Positions 1 through 7,928 of a stretch of 64,000 nt of DNA are shown one piece after another. The notes under the pieces were generated by a model, which saw only the letters and a list, made by a program, of their open reading frames with translations, was not told the origin of the DNA and did no database searches. How positions within the stretch are numbered: the stretch's first letter is position 1; each line of letters starts with the position of its first letter. Both the position numbers and the translations under genes were made by a program. The DNA lies in the NCBI RefSeq assembly GCF_040932485.1, contig NZ_JBFRBH010000001.1, positions 3,274,212 through 3,338,211 on the forward strand. The letters are read 5' to 3'. Origin of the DNA: Gymnodinialimonas sp. 202GB13-11. GTDB lineage: Bacteria > Pseudomonadota > Alphaproteobacteria > Rhodobacterales > Rhodobacteraceae.

Positions 1-1
1 T

Positions 2-394
2 GCGTCTCGAGGTGGGTCGACCATTAGCCAGCAGACCGTGAAGAACGCGTTTCTGTGGCATGGGCGTTCGTGGGTGCGGAAAGCGCTGGAGGCTGCGATT
101 ACCCCTGTGATGGAACTGATTTGGCCCAAGCACCGAGTGTTGGAGGTGTACTTGAACGTCGCGGAATTCGCGCCCGGTGTGTTCGGAGCAGAAGCTGCCG
201 CGCAGCATCATTTCGGGGTTTCTGCCGCTGATCTGACCGAACGGCAGGCCTCGCTTCTTGCCGCCGTCCTGCCCAACCCGCAGCAACGCAATGCGAGCGC
301 GCCATCCAGCAGCGTGGACCGTCGCGCGCGATCTATTGCAAACGGGGCGGCGACGATCCGCGCCGATGGGCGGGATGACTGCTTTGCGAATTGA
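2..394 (+). CDS. mtgA: Monofunctional peptidoglycan glycosyltransferase, 3' part
   Basis: The reading frame is open from the left edge, so this is the C-terminal part of a longer gene. Translation from base 2 gives [16 protein letters not shown], a hallmark of family GT51 glycosyltransferases, then the conserved [19 protein letters not shown] block and a hydrophobic [11 protein letters not shown] segment. The enzyme polymerises lipid II into glycan strands at the outer face of the inner membrane. No transpeptidase domain follows, which separates MtgA from bifunctional PBPs. The N-terminal membrane anchor and the catalytic glutamate lie off the window. The 3' end is ordinary: the stop is at 392-394 and the GST gene starts 51 bases later. 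Confidence 0.9.
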   Translation, partial: ASRGGSTISQQTVKNAFLWHGRSWVRKALEAAITPVMELIWPKHRVLEVYLNVAEFAPGVFGAEAAAQHHFGVSAADLTERQASLLAAVLPNPQQRNASAPSSSVDRRARSIANGAATIRADGRDDCFAN

Positions 395-445
395 TTTTTC
401 CGATCCAAGCGGCCAAAGAACACGAACACCAGACCGAGCAGCCCA

Positions 446-1111
446 ATGAACCGCCTCTATCATTTCCCGCTTTCTCCGTTTTGCCGGAAGGTCCGCCTTG
501 TGCTGGCCGAGAAGAGGATTGAGGTGGAACTGGTCGAAGAAAAGTATTGGGAACCCTCCACCGAGTTTTTGCGCCGCAATCCGGCGGGAAAAGTTCCAGT
601 TCTGAAGATCGACGGCATGATGCTGAGCGATAGTCAGGCGATCTGCGAATATCTTGAGGAAACTGTGCCGGACCCTGCGCTGCTGCCACGAGATGCGGCG
701 CAGCGGGCAGAAGTGCGAAGGCTTGTGGCGTGGTTCGATGACAAGTTCCACAAAGAGGTGACCGTCAATCTTGTTCATGAACGGGTGCACAAGAAGCTGA
801 TGCGGTCAGGGTATCCGGATGGGCGTGCAGTGAAAGCGGGCGCGACGAACGTGAAATTCCACATCAAATATATGGATTGGTTGCTGGATCATCGCCGCTG
901 GCTGGCAGGGGATCAGATGACAATGGCTGATTTCGCCGCCGCCGCGCAGCTTTCATGCCTCGACTATATCTCGGACGTGGATTGGAGCCTGAGCGCGCCG
1001 GTCAAGGATTGGTATGCGAAGGTGAAATCGCGGCCTGCCTTCCGGTCGATCCTTGCGGATCAGATCTTCGGCTTCCCGCAACCGGCGCATTACGCCGACC
1101 TCGACTTTTGA
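446..1111 (+). CDS. Glutathione S-transferase family protein
   Basis: A 221-residue protein with an N-terminal thioredoxin-like domain ([19 protein letters not shown], about residues 5-23), the glutathione-binding block [13 protein letters not shown] near residue 60, and an all-helical C-terminal domain from about residue 90. FCRKVR places a cysteine where glutathione is contacted in several bacterial GST classes. The substrate cannot be told from sequence; cytosolic detoxification or thiol chemistry is the family norm. Its stop codon overlaps the TTG start of queG, so the two are probably co-transcribed and translationally coupled. Length and domain order are normal for the family. Confidence 0.88.
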   Translation: MNRLYHFPLSPFCRKVRLVLAEKRIEVELVEEKYWEPSTEFLRRNPAGKVPVLKIDGMMLSDSQAICEYLEETVPDPALLPRDAAQRAEVRRLVAWFDDKFHKEVTVNLVHERVHKKLMRSGYPDGRAVKAGATNVKFHIKYMDWLLDHRRWLAGDQMTMADFAAAAQLSCLDYISDVDWSLSAPVKDWYAKVKSRPAFRSILADQIFGFPQPAHYADLDF

Positions 1112-2139
1112 GCGATCTGAAAGAGGCCCTGCGCGCAGAGGCCTTTGAGGCCGGATTTGCGAAGATGGGCGTTTGTCGCCCCGATGCTGTCCCTGAATTG
1201 GCAGCACGTTTGTCGGACTTCGTGAACGCCGGGTATCACGGACAGATGGGCTGGATGGCCGAGCGCATGCACTGGCGCGGCGCGCCGGACGAACTGTGGC
1301 CCGAAGCGAAGTCTGTGGTGATGCTGGCCGAACCATACACGCCAGAAGTCGATCCGCTGGAAGCACTGAAGGCCCGCGATTGCGCCACGATCAGTGTCTA
1401 TGCGCAGAACCGTGACTATCATGATCTGGTGAAAAAGCGCTTGAAGCGCGTGGGGCGTTGGCTGCTGAAGCAGGTCTCGGGCGAACAGATAAAGGTTTTC
1501 GTCGATACGGCACCGGTGATGGAAAAGCCGCTGGCACAGGCCGCAGGGCTGGGATGGCAGGGTAAGCACACAAACTTGCTGGCGCGCGATCTGGGGAATT
1601 GGTTCTTCCTTGGCGCGATTTTCACAACCGTGGAGCTTCCCAGCGACGCACCTGAGCAGGAGCGCTGTGGCAGCTGCACCGCCTGCCTCGACATCTGTCC
1701 GACCGATGCCTTCCCCGCGCCCTTCAAACTGGATGCGCGGAAATGCATTTCTTACCTGACGATCGAATATAAAGGCCCGGTCGATCTGGGGCTGCGTGCG
1801 AAGATGGGCAACCGGATCTACGGGTGTGACGATTGCCTTGCCGTTTGCCCATGGAACAAGTTTGCACAAACCGCCCGCGACATGCGGTATGCGCCACGGC
1901 CTGAACTTCAATCGCCCAAGCTGGCGGAGCTTGCGGTGCTTGATGATGCAGAGTTTCGTGCTCTCTTTTCCGGCTCACCCATCAAACGGATCGGGCGGGA
2001 TCGCTTCGTACGGAACGTGCTTTACGCCATCGGTAATTCGGGGGAGCCTGCCTTGGCGGACGTGGCGCGCGGGTTGGTGGATGATCCGGACGCCGCTGTC
2101 GCAGATGCGGCGCAATGGGCGGTGGAACGGCTGACATGA
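1108..2139 (+). CDS. queG: Epoxyqueuosine reductase QueG
   Basis: QueG carries out the last step of queuosine synthesis, reducing epoxyqueuosine in the wobble position of GUN-anticodon tRNAs, using cobalamin and two [4Fe-4S] clusters. The 343-residue product has two ferredoxin-like cysteine clusters, [16 protein letters not shown] and [14 protein letters not shown], plus the intervening [11 protein letters not shown] block typical of QueG. The C-terminus ([20 protein letters not shown]) resembles a HEAT repeat, as in known QueG. The frame is open far upstream inside the GST gene, but family homology begins at [11 protein letters not shown], so I choose the TTG at 1108, which overlaps the GST stop (TTGA). 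The stop overlaps the next ATG (ATGA), indicating coupling. Confidence 0.92.
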   Translation: MSDLKEALRAEAFEAGFAKMGVCRPDAVPELAARLSDFVNAGYHGQMGWMAERMHWRGAPDELWPEAKSVVMLAEPYTPEVDPLEALKARDCATISVYAQNRDYHDLVKKRLKRVGRWLLKQVSGEQIKVFVDTAPVMEKPLAQAAGLGWQGKHTNLLARDLGNWFFLGAIFTTVELPSDAPEQERCGSCTACLDICPTDAFPAPFKLDARKCISYLTIEYKGPVDLGLRAKMGNRIYGCDDCLAVCPWNKFAQTARDMRYAPRPELQSPKLAELAVLDDAEFRALFSGSPIKRIGRDRFVRNVLYAIGNSGEPALADVARGLVDDPDAAVADAAQWAVERLT

Positions 2140-2993
2140 GGCTTCTGATATTCGGCTACGGATTTTCTTCCCGGGCAACGGCTTTGGCCTTGCCTGGCGG
2201 ATGGTCCGTGCGCGCAACCACCCGAAACCCCGCGAAGTTTGGCGTGATGGAACGCGACGGGGTCACGCCATTGCTGTTCCCCGGCTCGGACATGACCGGG
2301 CATATCGAATGGGCGAGCCATGTGTTGATCTCAGCGGGGCCACAAAATGGGCGTGATCCCGTTCTGGCAGAGCTTCGTACGGCCTTTGCCGCGGCCCGAC
2401 ATCTGAAGTGGGTGGGCTACCTGAGTACGACGGGCGTCTATGGCGACCATGGTGGTGGCTGGGTGACTGAGGAAACACCGCTAAAGGCCTCTACCAAACG
2501 AGGGCAGGCACGGATTGATGCAGAAGCCGAATGGATGGCGCTGCATCGTGATCTCGGGCTGCCTGTACACCTGTTCCGGCTGGCAGGAATTTACGGGCCG
2601 GGGCGTGGGCCCTTTGCTAAAGTGCGCAACGGCACTGCGCGGCGGATCATCAAAGAGGGGCAAGTGTTCAGCCGAATCCATGTTGAGGATATCGCGCAGA
2701 CGGTCCTCGCTTCCATCAACCGACCCAACCCTGGCGCGGCTTACAATGTCTGCGATGATGACCCGGCCCCGCCGCAGGATGTCATCGCCCATGCCGCGGA
2801 ATTGCTCGGCCTTCCGGTTCCGCCGGCCATCGCCTTTGAAGACGCGGACATGACACCCATGGCGCGCAGCTTTTACGCCGAGTCAAAGCGGGTGGATAAC
2901 GCGCGCATCAAGGAAGAGTTGGGGGTGCAGCTACGCTATTCCGATTATCGCGTCGGCCTAGCGGATCTTCTTTCCTCCGAAGCGAAAAGCTGA
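2136..2993 (+). CDS. NAD(P)-dependent epimerase/dehydratase-like SDR protein
   Basis: A 285-residue extended short-chain dehydrogenase-like protein. It opens with a Rossmann dinucleotide site ([15 protein letters not shown]), has the STTGVYGD block of sugar epimerase relatives near residue 95, and [11 protein letters not shown] mid-protein. It resembles the YeeZ group of NAD-binding proteins, whose substrate is not settled. The usual catalytic YxxxK is not obvious: [11 protein letters not shown] takes its place, so it may be a catalytically divergent member. The ATG at 2136 overlaps the queG stop and removes seven residues from the longer open frame. Confidence 0.8.
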   Translation: MRLLIFGYGFSSRATALALPGGWSVRATTRNPAKFGVMERDGVTPLLFPGSDMTGHIEWASHVLISAGPQNGRDPVLAELRTAFAAARHLKWVGYLSTTGVYGDHGGGWVTEETPLKASTKRGQARIDAEAEWMALHRDLGLPVHLFRLAGIYGPGRGPFAKVRNGTARRIIKEGQVFSRIHVEDIAQTVLASINRPNPGAAYNVCDDDPAPPQDVIAHAAELLGLPVPPAIAFEDADMTPMARSFYAESKRVDNARIKEELGVQLRYSDYRVGLADLLSSEAKS

Positions 2994-3053
2994 GCCTCGC
3001 GTAACCCTCGGATTTGTGTATAAATGCCGAAAAACTTGGATCGAGCAGTCGCC

Positions 3054-3539
3054 ATGGATCGTCGCACTTTTCTTGCTATTCCCGCTTTGTTGCCGGTCGC
3101 GGCCTGTTCGCGGTTCCCTGAATATAACGGGCCCGAGGTTACACGAGTCGTTGTGTGGAAAAACGAACGGCTCATGTCCCTTTTCCACCGCGAAGAAGTT
3201 CTTGAGAGCTATGAGATCGAGCTTGGTTTCGCACCGGAGGGCCACAAGTTCGAATATGGCGACGGACGGACGCCCGAGGGCGAATACTTCATTGATCGCC
3301 GCAATCCGAACAGTGATTTCTACCTGTCGATCGGGATCAGCTATCCCAACGCCGAAGATATTGCGCGCGCCAGAGAAGCAGGTGTGAACCCCGGCGGCGA
3401 CATCTTCATTCACGGCACGCCGCGACCGTTCCGGAATATCGACGATTGGACCGTAGGCTGTATCGCGGTTCGCAACCGCGAGATGCGCCAGATCTATTCG
3501 ATGGTACAGAACGGCACGCCGATCATGATTCACCCCTAA
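3054..3539 (+). CDS. L,D-transpeptidase (YkuD) family lipoprotein
   Basis: A 161-residue secreted protein. The N-terminus MDRRTFLAIPALLPVAACS is a short signal with a lipobox-like LPVAAC, so it is probably a lipoprotein; the RR pair could also suggest Tat export. The YkuD catalytic region is visible as IHGTPRPFRNIDDW followed by TVGCIAVRN, giving the His and Cys of the HG...GC(I/V) signature; the usual Ser before Gly-Cys is Val here. Such enzymes make 3-3 peptidoglycan cross-links or attach proteins to the wall. I prefer the ATG at 3054 over the in-frame ATG at 3024 because it starts the signal peptide cleanly. The gene is 60 bases after the SDR gene. Confidence 0.85.
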   Translation: MDRRTFLAIPALLPVAACSRFPEYNGPEVTRVVVWKNERLMSLFHREEVLESYEIELGFAPEGHKFEYGDGRTPEGEYFIDRRNPNSDFYLSIGISYPNAEDIARAREAGVNPGGDIFIHGTPRPFRNIDDWTVGCIAVRNREMRQIYSMVQNGTPIMIHP

Positions 3540-3827
3540 AGGGTATCTCGAATCGGGGGCAAACCCTTGATTCGGCTATATTCGCACTTCCGTTGGTCGC
3601 ACTTTTGTTCCCGAGAAAATGACTTCGATGTGATTTTGGGCACCAACCTGCCACCGAACCCCCGGAAGTGTTGCTAATTTGACGACACAAGCGATTTCGA
3701 TGGCAACTGCCGATTTTCCCGCCATTGCATTCGCACAGGGTTGCTGGTTAAACATGAACACGAGGTACAGTCTTGGGTGCCCTAACCTGTGCATTGTGTA
3801 CAAAAGGGGCGTATCTTGGAGGATATT
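3540..3827. other. Intergenic region upstream of the first tiny membrane protein
   Basis: This 288-base gap holds no ORF with a convincing start or family resemblance; the minus-strand frame across 3576-4073 runs antisense through the next gene and is rejected. The segment 3725-3753 (TTGCAT, 17 bases, TTAAAC) could be a weak sigma70-type promoter, but this is only a by-eye match. A ribosome binding site (GGAGGA, 3818-3823) precedes the next start. Confidence 0.35.
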
Positions 3828-4013
3828 ATGAAGAAACTTGCTCTCGCTGCTGCTCTGTCTGTTGTCGCCACTGGCGCGTTCGCAGGCGGCTACGTTGAAC
3901 CCGCGGTCATCGAGCCCGTGGTCATCGTTGAAGACACCGGCTCCTCGGCCGGCGGCATCCTGGTGCCCGCCATCGCCGTTCTGCTGCTGGTTCTGGCACT
4001 GCACCACACCTGA
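3828..4013 (+). CDS. Tiny single-span membrane protein, copy 1
   Basis: A 61-residue protein of unknown function. It has a Sec-type signal (MKKLALAAALSVVATGAFA), a short acidic/proline stretch (YVEPAVIEPVVIVEDTGSS), then a glycine hinge and a hydrophobic helix (GILVPAIAVLLLVLALHHT) reaching almost to the C-terminus. If the signal is cleaved, the mature protein is about 42 residues with a C-terminal membrane anchor. A good ribosome binding site (TTGGAGGA) sits before the ATG at 3828; the upstream in-frame start at 3789 has none. A near-copy follows at 4205, and the last 25 codons of the two are almost identical in DNA. A strong intrinsic terminator follows at 4048. I do not recognise a function. 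Confidence 0.82.
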   Translation: MKKLALAAALSVVATGAFAGGYVEPAVIEPVVIVEDTGSSAGGILVPAIAVLLLVLALHHT

Positions 4014-4047
4014 TCCCAACGGATCACGTGGTATCACGATTTGAATT

Positions 4048-4082
4048 GGCGCTGCCCGCAAGGGTGGCGCCATTTCTTTTTT
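4048..4082 (+). terminator. Intrinsic terminator after tiny protein copy 1
   Basis: A 10-base-pair stem (4048-4057 with 4062-4071, two G-U pairs) closed by a GCAA tetraloop is followed directly by a T-rich run (4073-4082). This is a classical rho-independent terminator and implies copy 1 is transcribed as its own short unit. Confidence 0.88.
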
Positions 4083-4204
4083 GCAACAGGTTGGGCCACA
4101 GATGATGCCAGATGCATTTTCCCCGTTGCAGCCTTCAAGCCAGTAAAGCTAGGCAGAGGCATATACACGCAAACCAGCCAAAGTGATTTGGCAAGGAGAC
4201 TAAA

Positions 4205-4390
4205 ATGAAGAAGCTCGCACTTGCTGCTGCCCTGACTGTTGTCGCCACTGGCGCATTCGCTGGCGGCTATGTTGAACCCGCGATCATTGATCCGGTCATC
4301 ATCGAAGACAACACCAGCTCCTCGGCCGGCGGCATCCTGGTGCCCGCAATCGCCGTTCTGCTGCTGGTTCTGGCACTGCACCACACCTGA
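4205..4390 (+). CDS. Tiny single-span membrane protein, copy 2
   Basis: A 61-residue paralogue of the product of 3828-4013, with the same layout: signal MKKLALAAALTVVATGAFA, a short loop (YVEPAIIDPVIIEDNTSSS), and the identical C-terminal helix GILVPAIAVLLLVLALHHT. The loop differs at several residues while the helix is unchanged. DNA from about base 4320 to 4392 matches copy 1 with one visible mismatch, which points to recent duplication or gene conversion. The ribosome binding site is AAGGAG at 4193-4198. It has its own leader of about 120 bases and its own terminator at 4419, so the copies look independently transcribed. Function unknown. Confidence 0.82.
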   Translation: MKKLALAAALTVVATGAFAGGYVEPAIIDPVIIEDNTSSSAGGILVPAIAVLLLVLALHHT

Positions 4391-4418
4391 TCTGCAGATC
4401 ACGTGACGGAATTGGATT

Positions 4419-4449
4419 GGCGCTGCTTTTGGGCAGCGCCTTTTCTTTT
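4419..4449 (+). terminator. Intrinsic terminator after tiny protein copy 2
   Basis: An 8-base-pair perfect stem (GGCGCTGC, 4419-4426, with GCAGCGCC, 4433-4440) is followed by TTTTCTTTT. It ends the second tiny-gene transcript just before the convergent rlmN gene. Confidence 0.9.
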
Positions 4450-4460
4450 GGGGCAGGGGC

Positions 4461-5639
4461 TTAAAGGCCTGCCTCGGCCTCGATCTGCTTTTTCGACTTC
4501 CGCGCCCGTTCGGTTGCGGATTTCAACTGCCCGCACGCAGCCATGATGTCCTCTCCGCGCGGTGTACGGATCGGGGAGGCATAGCCAGCCTTGTAGACGA
4601 TGTCGGCAAAGCGTTCGATCCGCTCCCAATCTGAGCGCTCATACGGCGCGCCGGGCCATTCGTTGAACGGGATCAGGTTGATCTTGGCCGGAATGCCCTG
4701 AATCAGCTTCACCAGACGCCGTGCGTCTTCGTCCGAGTCGTTCACGTCTTTCAGCATCACGTATTCAAACGTGATCCGCTCAGAATTGCTGGCCTTTGGA
4801 TAGGCGCGAAGGGCATCGAGAAGCTCTTCGATGTTCCAGCGCTTGTTGATCGGAACAAGCTTGTCACGCACCTCATCCGTCGTGGCGTGGAACGAAACGG
4901 CCAACTGGCAGCCGATTTCTTCAGCCGTACGGGCGATTTCGGGGACCACGCCAGATGTCGAAAGAGTGATCCGCCGGCGGCTGAGGCTGATCCCTTCCGG
5001 GTCCATCGCGATCTTCATCGCGTCACGGACATTTTCGAAATTATAAAGCGGCTCGCCCATGCCCATGAGGACGATGTTGGACACCAGCCGTGGCTTGGCA
5101 TCCGAGCCTTCACCTTCGGCGGTCCATTCATCCAGATCGTCCCGCGCCAGCATGACCTGTCCGATGATCTCGCCAGCCGTCAGGTTTCGCACCAGCTTTT
5201 GCGTGCCGGTGTGACAGAACGAACAGGTCAAGGTGCAGCCAACCTGGCTTGAGATACAAAGCGTGCCGCGATCCACTTCGGGAATATAGACAACCTCAAC
5301 CTCATGGCCGCCCGCGATCCGCACAAGGTACTTCCGCGTACCATCAGCGCTGACCTGCTTTGACACAACTTCAGGCACTTCGGCCACGAAGGTTTCCGCT
5401 AGCATGGCGCGATAATCCTTCGACAGATTGGTCATCGCCGCAAAATCACGGATGCCCTTTTGATAGAGCCACTGCCAGATTTGCCCGGTGCGCATCTTCG
5501 CCTGCTTCTCTGGCGTACCAGCCTCGATCAACGCAGCGCGCAGGCCATCACGGGTCAGACCGATCAGATTGACCGGCCCATCGGGCAGCTTGCGTTTGAT
5601 TGTGGCAACGTCTTGCGTGATAGGCGCAGTGGCGGTCAT
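4461..5639 (-). CDS. rlmN: 23S rRNA/tRNA adenine C2-methyltransferase RlmN
   Basis: A radical-SAM enzyme that methylates C2 of A2503 in 23S rRNA and A37 of some tRNAs. The 392-residue product has the radical-SAM cluster motif [13 protein letters not shown], the SAM-binding [10 protein letters not shown] block, [14 protein letters not shown], and the C-terminal [14 protein letters not shown] containing the conserved methyl-carrying cysteine. The Lys/Arg-rich tail ([16 protein letters not shown]) is common in this group. I choose ATG at 5639 ([10 protein letters not shown]); the frame is open to 5681, but that extension shows no homology. The two IalB genes lie upstream on the same strand with a 60-base gap, so a shared transcript is possible. 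Confidence 0.94.
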   Translation of the reverse strand: MTATAPITQDVATIKRKLPDGPVNLIGLTRDGLRAALIEAGTPEKQAKMRTGQIWQWLYQKGIRDFAAMTNLSKDYRAMLAETFVAEVPEVVSKQVSADGTRKYLVRIAGGHEVEVVYIPEVDRGTLCISSQVGCTLTCSFCHTGTQKLVRNLTAGEIIGQVMLARDDLDEWTAEGEGSDAKPRLVSNIVLMGMGEPLYNFENVRDAMKIAMDPEGISLSRRRITLSTSGVVPEIARTAEEIGCQLAVSFHATTDEVRDKLVPINKRWNIEELLDALRAYPKASNSERITFEYVMLKDVNDSDEDARRLVKLIQGIPAKINLIPFNEWPGAPYERSDWERIERFADIVYKAGYASPIRTPRGEDIMAACGQLKSATERARKSKKQIEAEAGL

Positions 5640-5699
5640 GGCGAAAATCCTTGGGAGGTCGCGCTGACATATAGGATGCAACGCGCTCGCGCAAATGGC

Positions 5700-6203
5700 C
5701 TAGTTGCTACAGCGCACCTCAGCATCTTCAATGGCAGCCGTAAAGCCGGTCAGGCTGAACGTGTCGGCCACCTCAGTCCCGCGACCAGAGACGGCTGTCA
5801 CGACAACCTCGGACCCGGACCGCAACGCCTCAATGATCCGGGCATCTGACGCAGGCGATCCGGCCCAAGCCATCGGACCTTCGGTGAACAACTCGAAAGT
5901 CGTACCACCAACATCCAAAGAAACGGTAGAGCCGCTCGCAAACGGGTAGCCGCCGGTATAGCTGACCTCGGCCAAACGCCCGTCGGCGGGCCAAAACGAA
6001 ATGAAGAGAAGCGCTTCATCCCGTCGGATTGCTTCCGTCACATCCTCACCCCCGCGCGTGGCGACAGTGTTTGCCGGAACGGATGTCACCCAACATTGCG
6101 TCGGATCTTCCTGCACGTAAATCGACCATGCCGTTTGGGTCTGCGCGAAAGCAGGCTCAACGATCAGCGCTAAGGCGATCCCGCAGAAAAGGCTGACCCG
6201 CAC
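5700..6203 (-). CDS. Invasion-associated locus B (IalB) family protein, downstream copy
   Basis: A secreted protein of 167 residues resembling the IalB family: TAWSIYVQEDPTQCWVTS near the mature N-terminus, the VSYTGGYPFASGSTVSL block, FELFTEGPMAW, and a final cysteine. I place the start at GTG 6203, four bases after the upstream paralogue's stop, giving a clean signal peptide (MRVSLFCGIALALIVEPAFA) and a purine-rich RBS (GCGGAAAC). The ATGs at 6233-6239 would force an overlap with the neighbour and a poor signal. In Bartonella, IalB is linked to erythrocyte invasion; in free-living Rhodobacteraceae the role is unknown and probably envelope-related. Confidence 0.8.
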   Translation of the reverse strand: MRVSLFCGIALALIVEPAFAQTQTAWSIYVQEDPTQCWVTSVPANTVATRGGEDVTEAIRRDEALLFISFWPADGRLAEVSYTGGYPFASGSTVSLDVGGTTFELFTEGPMAWAGSPASDARIIEALRSGSEVVVTAVSGRGTEVADTFSLTGFTAAIEDAEVRCSN

Positions 6204-6207
6204 CGGA

Positions 6208-6741
6208 TCAGTTTCCGCAGCGCGCTTCTGCATCCTCAACGGCGGCGGTGAACCCCAGCAGGCTGAATGTATCCTGCGTCTGAGTGCCGCGTGACGACCG
6301 GGCCGTCAGCACTGCTTCAGCACCGCGCTTCATAGCCGTGATGATGCGATCATCATCTTGTGGAGACGCGGCCCAAGCCATCTCACCCTCGGTGAAGAGT
6401 TCAAACGTGGAAGACCCGATCTCGATCGAGACGGTCGAACCATCGGCAAACGGGTAACCGCCTGTGAAGCTGACTTCGCCCAAACGCTCCTGACCCGGCC
6501 AGAAGGAAACGAACATCAGGATTTCGCCGCGACGCACCGATACGACGCGCCCGTCGCGGGTGTTCACGGTTTCCGATGGCGTGGATACAACCCAGCACTG
6601 CGTTGGGTCATCTTCGACGAACACCGACCAGTCGGTTTCAGCGTTCACTCGGTTTGTGGATTCTTCGCCTTCCTGTGCAAACGCAACCGTCCCCGAAATG
6701 AAGAATGCGCCCGCCAGAAGACCAGCAAGATATTGTTTCAT
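6208..6741 (-). CDS. Invasion-associated locus B (IalB) family protein, upstream copy
   Basis: A 177-residue secreted paralogue of the downstream gene. Signal peptide MKQYLAGLLAGAFFISGTVAFA, then TDWSVFVEDDPTQCWVVS, VSFTGGYPFADGSTVSI, FELFTEGEMAW and a terminal Cys-Gly-Asn. The two copies align along their whole mature length with many identities, so they arose by tandem duplication followed by divergence. A GGAG ribosome binding site precedes the ATG at 6741. The paired cysteines (CW near the start, C near the end) probably form a disulfide in the periplasm. Confidence 0.84.
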   Translation of the reverse strand: MKQYLAGLLAGAFFISGTVAFAQEGEESTNRVNAETDWSVFVEDDPTQCWVVSTPSETVNTRDGRVVSVRRGEILMFVSFWPGQERLGEVSFTGGYPFADGSTVSIEIGSSTFELFTEGEMAWAASPQDDDRIITAMKRGAEAVLTARSSRGTQTQDTFSLLGFTAAVEDAEARCGN

Positions 6742-6857
6742 GAATGTCAGAGCCTCCAGCCCCTGGTCTGCCTCTGGTCGGCGCCCTTTTTTTGGGTCAC
6801 TAAAGTGTCAAGCGTCCGACCGTTACTGAGGCGTAAGTTAGCTTAAACGGTTCGCTG

Positions 6858-6888
6858 AAAAAAGCCCCGGCAGCGGAAATTTGCCGGG
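6858..6888 (-). terminator. Possible minus-strand intrinsic terminator in the asparaginase leader
   Basis: CCCGGCA (6866-6872) and TGCCGGG (6882-6888) can form a stem; read on the minus strand it is followed by GC and six T (6863-6858). No minus-strand gene reaches it from nearby, so it would stop antisense transcripts from the asparaginase gene, or act as a plus-strand leader hairpin just before the asparaginase ribosome binding site. Confidence 0.4.
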
Positions 6889-6914
6889 TTGTGAAGGGAT
6901 TGGGAGGGATTCGG

Positions 6915-7928
6915 ATGGCTGAAACGGCTGATGCGCCGCTGGTTGAGGTCCATCGCGGCCCGATTCGCGAATGTGTGCACCGCGGACATGCCGTGATTTG
7001 GCATAACGATGCGGGGATGATTGGCGCTTGGGGTAATGCGGATGCCTATGTGCTGCCGCGCTCGTCCGCGAAGATGATCCAGGCGCTTCCTTTGATCGAA
7101 AGCGGCGCGGCAGATACGGTTGGTTTAACCCCCGAACAACTGGCTTTGGCCTGCGCTTCCCATAATGGGGCTGCGACCCACACGGATCGCGTGACGCGCT
7201 GGCTGTCGGACCTTGGGTTGAGCGAGGCCGACCTGCGCTGCGGCCCGCAAGAACCGTCCGATATTCCTGCCCGCAACGATCTGGTGTGCACCCATACGGC
7301 ACCGGATCAACGCCACAATAACTGTTCCGGCAAGCATTCCGGCTTTCTGACCCTGTCGAAACACTTGCGGGCCGGCCCCGAATATATCGACCCGGATCAT
7401 CCGGTTCAGCGCGCGATCGCGGAGGCAACCAGCGCTGTTACGGATGAAGCGGTGAGCGATTACGCAATCGACGGCTGCTCGGCCCCAAATTTTGCCGGGT
7501 CGCTAAGTGGGTTTGCCCGTGCCATGGCCCGTTTTGCGGCCGCCACAGCAGACGGCGGAGCGCGGCAAGCCGCGATGGTTAGATTGCGCGAAGCAATGAT
7601 GACTCATCCCGATCTTGTGGCGGGCGAAGGGCGGGCCTGTACCAGGCTGATGCGGGCCATGGGCAACGGGGCAGCTGTCAAGACCGGGGCGGAGGGTGTC
7701 TTTTTCGCGATCATCCCGGAACACAAGATTGGGGTCGCACTGAAGATCAGCGACGGCGCAACGCGCGGATCTGAGGCGGCGTTGGCCCAAATCCTTGCCA
7801 ATATCGGAGTGTTGGATCGGGCGCATCCAGTATTCACCGAACTGACCCACGGTCCAATCCGAAACCGGCGCGAGGTTGATACCGGCCATTACAAGGTGGT
7901 TAACGATCTCGCGAAATGGCGACCCTAA
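6915..7928 (+). CDS. Asparaginase (Rhizobium etli-type, class with SxxK site)
   Basis: A 337-residue protein of the family of the R. etli inducible asparaginase ReAV, unrelated to E. coli asparaginases; it hydrolyses L-asparagine to aspartate and ammonia. In that family the catalytic SxxK and a zinc site Cys/Lys/Cys are known: here Ser50-x-x-Lys53 (RSSAKMIQ), Cys137 and Lys140 (NNCSGKH), and Cys188 (DGCSAPNFA), all present. It has no signal peptide, so it is cytosolic. ATG 6915 follows GGGAGGG at seven bases; an in-frame ATG at 6891 is less well placed. Its stop overlaps the stop of the convergent histidine kinase gene by three bases. Confidence 0.88.
   Translation: MAETADAPLVEVHRGPIRECVHRGHAVIWHNDAGMIGAWGNADAYVLPRSSAKMIQALPLIESGAADTVGLTPEQLALACASHNGAATHTDRVTRWLSDLGLSEADLRCGPQEPSDIPARNDLVCTHTAPDQRHNNCSGKHSGFLTLSKHLRAGPEYIDPDHPVQRAIAEATSAVTDEAVSDYAIDGCSAPNFAGSLSGFARAMARFAAATADGGARQAAMVRLREAMMTHPDLVAGEGRACTRLMRAMGNGAAVKTGAEGVFFAIIPEHKIGVALKISDGATRGSEAALAQILANIGVLDRAHPVFTELTHGPIRNRREVDTGHYKVVNDLAKWRP

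Noticed and set aside
3576-4073. 165-codon minus-strand frame across the first tiny gene
   Set aside because: It is antisense to a gene with a good signal peptide, ribosome binding site and terminator.
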